Position numbers and translations under genes: made by a program
In this document: piece after piece, positions 57,520 through 64,000 of the stretch
Layout: each line of letters opens with the position of its first letter
How positions within the stretch are numbered: the first letter of the stretch is position 1
The notes under the pieces: model-generated
What the model saw: only the letters and a program-made list of their open reading frames with translations
What the model was told of the DNA's origin: nothing
Databases searched by the model: none
From: Eledone cirrhosa
Taxonomy: Eukaryota; Mollusca; Cephalopoda; Octopoda; Eledonidae
Direction of reading: 5' to 3'
Length of the DNA: 64,000 nucleotides
Assembly: GCA_964016885.1 (NCBI GenBank)
Contig: OZ024743.1
Coordinates: forward strand, 72,463,370 to 72,527,369

Positions 57520-59110
57520 CAATAATAATAGGAAAATTACCGAATAAAAATACAAAAAAACCCAAATCTGGATCCTGAATAAAATAGTGAAAATGAATTG
57601 AAGAAGCGAGTTAAAATAAATAGTCCCTGGGGAGGGTGATTTAACACTAACAAGGATTACAAACATCTTTTATGAACAGAAATACTGTTAGAAAACCTCT
57701 CCCCCTCGCCCCTATAAATATAAGATTACCTGGAGAATTTATATAAGGAGCAAAAATATGAAAGAAGCACTCTCATATTTTGATAGTGATGAAAATTCCA
57801 CTATTCAGGTGTCGCGACAGAAATGACAGCACAGGTGGGAGTGGGCATACTGACAAGCCCCCGGCTTTTAGAATGTGTTATGTACTGGAGCCCGTTAGGA
57901 GGGAGGATTTGCCTCTTGAAGCTTAGGCTGAAAGATAAGTCTCTGTGGGAGATTATATAGCAGGAAAATTATTACATAAAGCACTGAAAATAACTATTTA
58001 GCGGACATATGGCGTGTATTAGCGAACTCTTAAGCCGAGGAATGGCGGAAAAGAGGCATACATTTAAAATACGTGTGGAGGTATGTTAGTGTACTATTTA
58101 GAGGAGATAAGCCGGAAAAGAGGCATGGATATAAAATACGTGTGGAGGTATGTTAGTACACACTTGACAAATAACTATTAAGGATAATGATATTCGATTG
58201 TTTAAATGTACAATAAAATACGAACTTATGCTTTAAGGCAGAAACGTTAACATTCATGAATTGCGTAAATAATGTAATTAAGATTACAATAACGATTGCT
58301 ACAATTGCCACAGAATATAATGGCCCTAGCAGGAAAGGTATACTTGTAACATTATAAAGCTTATAGATAAGGTTTATGAATGGAAAATGTATTCGAAAAT
58401 GCCTTGAGAAATCTGCTAAATTGCACATTATATAAACAAAAAATCGCTTAATAAAATACTTCATATGTTAAAGAATAATGAACAAACACATCCTATATTA
58501 GCGTAATAAATAATAACATATACACTGTTATTCATACACGATCTGACACGAGTAATGTTAACTTCCTCATGTAAAATGGTTAACGAAGAATAAATATGAG
58601 AACGCCCACGAGTGCATAGTTCGACGTATGTTCTTTTTTCAACTGAAAGTGATAAAGAAGAGCAGTTGTCACATGTTGAAACCTCAACATAATTGATTTA
58701 ATTGAAACCAAAGAAATATAGCATTAATTGGTGCCCACCGATACCTTTCCAAAACGTATGACCATATTTGACATATAATCTATCCCTACACAATGATGTA
58801 GGTATAAGAATATATATAAACACAGCATACACATCAAAATAAGTGTATTCTTATGATATTCTGCTTTATCTAAATATAGTCGAACATTTTCTGTTACACA
58901 TGGCATGAACTCGTCTGTGTCTAGTGAAGATCTCAATATATTAAACCAAAACGGATGAGGTGAGAAGAAATATAAAACAAAGCAGGACTTTAAGCCCGAG
59001 ATATGAGACCAATAACCAGGCTCCATAAACTAGGTTCCATATCTAAAGTTTAATGCGATCAAACTTCTCCATATACGATGGATTTAGAAAGCGAAACCCT
59101 CTGAAAATGT
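57520..59110. other. No gene; small tandem duplication
   Basis: AT-rich. GGAAAAGAGGCAT...AATACGTGTGGAGGTATGTTAG occurs at 58047-58090 and 58113-58156 (66-bp period). Confidence 0.6.
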
Positions 59111-59117
59111 TATTTCA

Positions 59118-59310
59118 TAATAATTGTTTCTACTTATGGCACAAGACCAGCAATTATTCCAGTGCATTACTGGTACTTTATTTTATCCACCTTGTAAGGA
59201 TGAAAGGCAAAGTTAACCTTGGCGGGATTTGAAGTCATGCCATAAAGGGACGCAACTCTATGCTGGAAATCATGACGTCCTACCCTACCGATACTGCCCA
59301 ACCGATGGCG
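59118..59310 (-). mobile_element. SINE-1 copy
   Basis: Antisense from ATAATTGTTTCTACTTATGG to the CTACCGATACTGCCCAACCG end. Confidence 0.9.
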
Positions 59311-59314
59311 ACCA

Positions 59315-60810
59315 ACATCATGCTTCAAGAGTCCACTAAAAGAACTACAAGATGACAACAATCAATATACACTACGTAGTAACATAGCATCACCTGATAT
59401 ATGAAGGACATTGCTAAACACATGTAATAGAATGGGAACTCGATGAACAGGATTTATTTACTTCAGATCTTATTTCTGTTAACCTAATTCATGCTATTTC
59501 TATATACATTACCTAAGTTTATCGGATTTAGTTTCATATTTTATGTAAATTGTAGTGGCCAAATTTAATAACAAAATATCTTTCAGAACTTTCTATATAA
59601 TAGAGAAATCTTCAGAGATTATATTTGACTATTGTTATTTGTCACGAGAATTTACGATCTTAATCTAAATCGCGCTGAATTCATCTTTGTATTTCTGCCT
59701 TTCGATAAAATGAAATAGTAGTTCAGGGTTGTGTGTTGGCGTAAAGCCGCAAAACACACTAGATGTACAGAAGAAGAAAAGCAGAGAGAAACATATGCTC
59801 AAATATATTTCATTATATATAGAGATGCATTGTGAATTCTGAAGGATTTCTTTCTGTAAGAGGAATAGAATGACAAAAATTAAATACTTGAAACGAGAAC
59901 AATATCACTGAAAGTGCATGAAGGAATACACCTACGCAAATCAACGAATGCTTCAAAATAGAATGAACTAATACAAACATCATACAGAAGTGAATAAACT
60001 ACGCTTCCTATAGAGTGTAGGATCTATGGATTACCTTGAAAATAACGCAGAAAACTGATCATATATCAAAAGAACTTATCAAAACAACACAGGCAAAAAT
60101 AAAACTATAAAACAGATGATATAAATGCCCGTGATGATAGTTATATCGTCACGGAAACAACCACTTAAATACGGAAACATAATTTGTTCTCCGAATCGGA
60201 TTAAACATTAGAATCTGGAAACAAATAAATCAACTCATTTACTCAGTAGAATATAATAATTGTGTGTAATATGGGAGGAATTAGTTTTTACGCATTGTCG
60301 ACAGATCCCTTCGTCGAAGAAAGTGTATCTTTCACACGAACCATATACAACTGGCGAAGAAACAAACTTATAAATGCTGTAATAAGAAACAACAGTGGCA
60401 CAAAAAGTACTTGCACTCTCGACAACAGATGTGGCCGAGCATATAGTGAATGAATTCTAAAACTCAGCCTTTCAGTTATTGAAAGGTGTCTAGCCAGAAA
60501 CATATGTACTTACTTCTGATTACAGAATCTAGATTTATGTTTAACAATTTTATTAGCTGTTATATTGCTTAGTGAAACGTAGTTTGATTAGTTGCCTTCC
60601 ACACCTATCATTTTTCTATTATTTATTGTGTAGCAATAGCAGAGAAGTTTATTCTATCATAATTAAGTACATCTATAGCTAAGTACACCTCGTTATTCAG
60701 CACAAAATGGAGGAGGTGGAGCAAAATAGAAAATGAAACATCAATCAAAATTAGAATATATTTTTACGCTCTAACATAGCGGATGTGTAAATGTATTCAT
60801 GAGATTTGTA
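59315..60810. other. No recognised feature
   Basis: About 1.5 kb AT-rich DNA; nothing supported. Confidence 0.5.
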
Positions 60811-60819
60811 TCGAATAAT

Positions 60820-61030
60820 ATTTGTTTCTACTTTAGGCAGAAGACCAACAATTTGAACGGGAGGGAAAAGTCGATTAAATCTACCCCAGTGTATTACTGG
60901 TGCTTTATTTTATCGACCCCGTAAGGATGAAAGGCAAATCTAACCTCGTCGGGATTTAAGCTCATATAAAAGAAAGTAACTATATCCCGTAAAGCATATT
61001 ATCCACACTCTACAGATACTGCCAATCAAT
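60820..61030 (-). mobile_element. SINE-2 copy, diverged
   Basis: Antisense with the AAAGTCGATTAAATCTACCCC block, ending CAGATACTGCCAATCAATCC. Confidence 0.85.
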
Positions 61031-61045
61031 CCTTATATAGAATAA

Positions 61046-61225
61046 TAATAATAATATTCGATTCATTTGCAAGCAAATGGACTCATTACGGTATGTTTTA
61101 TAGATGACCATCGCCATCCATTCGTTCTGGCGGTGAACAGAACGATAGTGATGGCCATCTATAAAACATAGCAGGACGAGGCTCTTTTATTGCAAACGCA
61201 TCAAATATTATTATTATTCGATATA
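61046..61225. mobile_element. Fold-back MITE-like element
   Basis: AATATTCGATTCATTTGCAA ... TTTATAGATGACCATC faces its complement GATGGCCATCTATAAAACAT ... TTGCAAACGCATCAAATATT. Arms of about 70-75 bp around a centre near 61125. The arm resembles the ends at 16357-16470. No TSD was resolved because both sides are AAT-rich. Confidence 0.75.
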
Positions 61226-61229
61226 AAAC

Positions 61230-62720
61230 TCACGAATTATTAAGAAAATGCGGTAAAGGGAACAAGTCGGGAAAGTAAAATAAAGATTGATATAATTCAT
61301 CCCATTCTGAGCTTGCTGAGGAAAAAAGAGGATTCGTAATCTCGAGTGTACTTTTTCAAACCCAAAGAGGTAAACATATATGTGAAGCAAATACTGACAA
61401 CATTTCCTGGAACATTAATAGAAAGTAGCAATGAAGGTTATATCATTAACAGCATAAATGAAAATACTCTGAGAACATTAAAAAGCAAAATACATTGAAT
61501 AATAATAACAGCGATTAGGTTTGAAAAGATATTGAGAATGTAATAACATAACACACCATGCATGGTGTTTTTCCAATATCACTTTGGAAACCTTTGCGAT
61601 TTCAATCTAGATATCAAGCAACAAGAATACAAGCAACATAGATAAACTCACTGACTTCTGTTTGAAATACTTATCCAGCTCACATCAAGCTGTAGCAACA
61701 ACATTCAATGAATTAATGAAAATATAAGAAACAACATCCGACTGTTTATCACGGAGGGAAGCAATATTACTTCCAACGGCGCAGTCCCTAGATACCCGAT
61801 TCATTATATACTAATAAACCTGTGTACCAGCATTATATAAAATCCAGACATTTTCTAACATCTATACCGCTGTTCCAAGGGCAATTTTGAATACAAAAAG
61901 GTAGGATCCGAAATGAATGTGTGAATGGATTATACAACTACTTTCATATCTACTTGTTATTCCAAGCAGCAGACAATGAAGCTATCTCATCGTGGTATAT
62001 GTAGTATAACGAAAAGCCTTCGCATAGCATGTCCTACATTTAGTTATTAAGGGTTCACATGAACCATGCCATATAGAAATAGGAAGCCTAAATGATAAGC
62101 CTACGTAATATTGGAATTATATAAAACGAAGTATAAAAGCGCATTGAAGATGAAATATTATTCCGCCCAACATTTCTCTGCCGATATATCCCTTGTATAT
62201 GAATAATTAACAAATATACATCAGACAGATCCCTCTAGTCCTGCTTGCAATGTACAGAAGAAACCAGAACTTCAAATTAATAATTTGGATGTGAAATTAT
62301 ATAGCTTCATAAGATGAGGAGAAAACTGCTATTTACTGGCTTCTCAATGCACCATAGTAAAATTGATAGATTTAGCATAGAAAGGAATGGATTTGATAAA
62401 GATAAAACTTCTAAGTGGATGTAAAGAATATCAGAAACAATAAAATAATATTTAATTATTTATGTTGTAGCAATATAAGCAATAAAATATACAACATTTA
62501 GACGTTGACAAAACAATCTACAAATAATATAAGAAAAACAATACAAATTAAGATTTAATAAGAAAAGTGTAGAGGGACATATTTTGTTCATCCGATACTG
62601 TAGAAGTGTTTGGAGAGAATATGCGTTAGAATTATAGGCAGCAATGGCACGAAAGCAATGGAAGAAAGACATACATAGAACGTTTAGTTTTACCCCCGCA
62701 AGATTTATAACTAGAATCAA
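61230..62720. other. No recognised feature
   Basis: AT-rich; nothing supported. Confidence 0.5.
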
Positions 62721-62726
62721 AGAATG

Positions 62727-62820
62727 ATTTCTGATTTAGGTACAAGGCCAACAATTTTGTGTGAAAAAGAAAGTCGATTAAATCGATCCAGTGCATTACT
62801 GGTACTTTATTTTATCGACC
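62727..62820 (-). mobile_element. SINE-2 tail fragment
   Basis: GATTTCTGATTTAGGTACAA to TACTTTATTTTATCGACC, 5'-truncated. Confidence 0.9.
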
Positions 62821-62839
62821 ATTAAAAATCACCAAAATA

Positions 62840-63055
62840 ATGGATTCTGATTTAGTCACAAGACCAACAAGTTTGAGAAAGGGGTAAAGTCGACTAAATG
62901 GACCCTAGTGCGTTACAGGTACTTTATGTTATCGACACCGTAAGGATGAAAGGCAACGTCGGTTGGATTTGAACTCAGAACCTAAAGGGCCTTAACTAAA
63001 TACTGCAAAACATTTTTTCCGACGCTCTACCGATTCTGCCGATTCACCTCCAATC
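62840..63055 (-). mobile_element. SINE-2 copy
   Basis: Antisense from GGATTCTGATTTAGTCACAA through the GTCGACTAAATGGACCC block to CTGCCGATTCACCTCC. Same orientation as the fragment just before it. Confidence 0.9.
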
Positions 63056-63950
63056 TCAGAAGCCCTGCCGTCTCTAACTAAACGTTAGGCTCAGCCAAGG
63101 CTCAGAAATATAAAACACAATTCTCAAAATAATAGGAAGACATTAGAGACAAAAACCTCTCATTATAATAACAAATAAATGAAATAGCTTGCATACTATT
63201 TGCTATCTAGTCCTAGGAAAACAGATTACTTCTATTGACATGTTAGATACGATTACTGATATCTCTCTAATAAGATGTAAACACTTTAAAATGCAAGCTA
63301 ATAATGACTTGTATAAACACTCATCATTTCCGATATATGACAGTGACATATCTACGATAGTCGCGAAAATATCTGTCCAGACTGACAGAGCCAATTGTAT
63401 AGATATGTAATCATCAATAGACATACAACGTAACCAATAGAGAAAGAAGAAAATTATTCCCATCTGTTTAATCAATACATAGCACTCTTTAACATAACAT
63501 TGACAGGAAAGAGGTCGAAAATGCATCAGAGTGGAGAGGACTTGTAAAAGTATAAACAAAATATATAGATGATAGATATAATAATTACATATAAACATTA
63601 GTACATTAAATACTTTAGTATTTATTGGATGGGTAGACTTACTCTGTTTCTCACTGTAATGACATTAACCAAATACTTGTGTATCTTACCTGATTTGAAT
63701 CTGAGGCATGTTTGCTGTGAGAGAACAAATCTTCCACTTCAAACTCAGAAGCCTTGTTGTATGTAACTCTACGTTACACAACCCCAAGCCTCGGGAATAT
63801 AAAGCACACAAGTGTCAAATGAGCAAAGCAGTTACCTCACATATTCTATGCTCACTCAATTGAGTAAAGCATATTATTTAAAATCACAACTGCGTAGTAA
63901 AACGGCCTGTCAGACAAAATCGATTTTAACAGAATCTTTCTTGTCAAATT
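63056..63950. other. No gene; diverged direct repeat
   Basis: CTCAGAAGCCCTGCCGTCTC ... AATATAAAACACA (63054-63120) and CTCAGAAGCCTTGTTGTATG ... AATATAAAGCACA (63744-63810) are similar segments. Otherwise AT-rich. Confidence 0.5.
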
Positions 63951-63990
63951 ACCACACACACACACACACACACACATATATACATATATA
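63951..63990. repeat. (CA)n-(TA)n microsatellite
   Basis: CA then TA dinucleotides near the window end. Confidence 0.95.
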
Positions 63991-64000
63991 CACTCGTCAC

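Noticed and set aside
63203..63598. 131-codon minus-strand hydrophobic open frame
   Set aside because: AT-rich chance frame; no domain, repeat or codon evidence. Same judgement for 39357-39722, 38324-38635 and 29946-30311.

Overview
The window looks like repeat-rich, AT-rich DNA from a cephalopod, most likely an octopus. The main evidence is about two dozen copies of a tRNA-derived SINE whose core (GGCAGTATCGGTAGAG, then a B box like GAGTTCAAATCCCGC, ending GTGCCAAAAGTAGAAACAAT) matches the kind of SINE described from octopus and squid. Long (TA)n, (CA)n and (GA)n runs and abundant Penelope-like elements (PLEs) fit the same source. I found no credible host exon, rRNA or functional tRNA gene. 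The window reads as an intergenic or deep intronic retroelement graveyard.

Layout. 1-2.8 kb: decayed PLE (family A, copy 1), cut by the window edge. 2.9-7.3 kb: palindromic repeat R1, LINE coding fragments, a 43-bp tandem array, two SINEs. 7.4-11.45 kb: repeat R5 with 120-bp inverted arms, then PLE-A copy 2 flanked by inverted repeats of about 390 bp. 11.75-13.65 kb: a PLE-B mini-element with a 155-bp hairpin and a decayed RT. 14.5-17.6 kb: two inverted-repeat (fold-back) elements and the R2 repeat. 18.57-23.5 kb, minus strand: a nearly complete but frameshifted two-ORF LINE (CCHC ORF1; endonuclease plus RT ORF2). 25.7-29.3 kb: a 450-bp palindrome, PLE-C with a GIY-YIG domain, a 98-bp tandem array, R2, another palindrome. 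29.4-43 kb: R1 pieces, several SINE classes and long featureless AT-rich DNA. 43-46.7 kb: mostly unannotatable. 46.8-48.9 kb: PLE-B with RT C-terminus and GIY-YIG domain. 49-53.6 kb: repeats R4 and R5. 53.6-55.1 kb: 43-bp minisatellite with two SINEs inside. 55.9-57.5 kb: second, 5'-truncated LINE copy. The rest is AT-rich DNA with scattered SINEs.

How the parts relate. Two systems stand out. First, the PLE-like families end in modules that can be folded by eye into type I hammerhead-ribozyme-like structures. They repeatedly occur as inverted self-copies, and nearly all sit directly in (TA)n tracts. Second, the 3' tail of the dominant SINE resembles the 3' tail of the two-ORF LINE, suggesting a SINE-LINE partnership. 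All calls rest on reading the sequence. No alignment, folding program or database was run.
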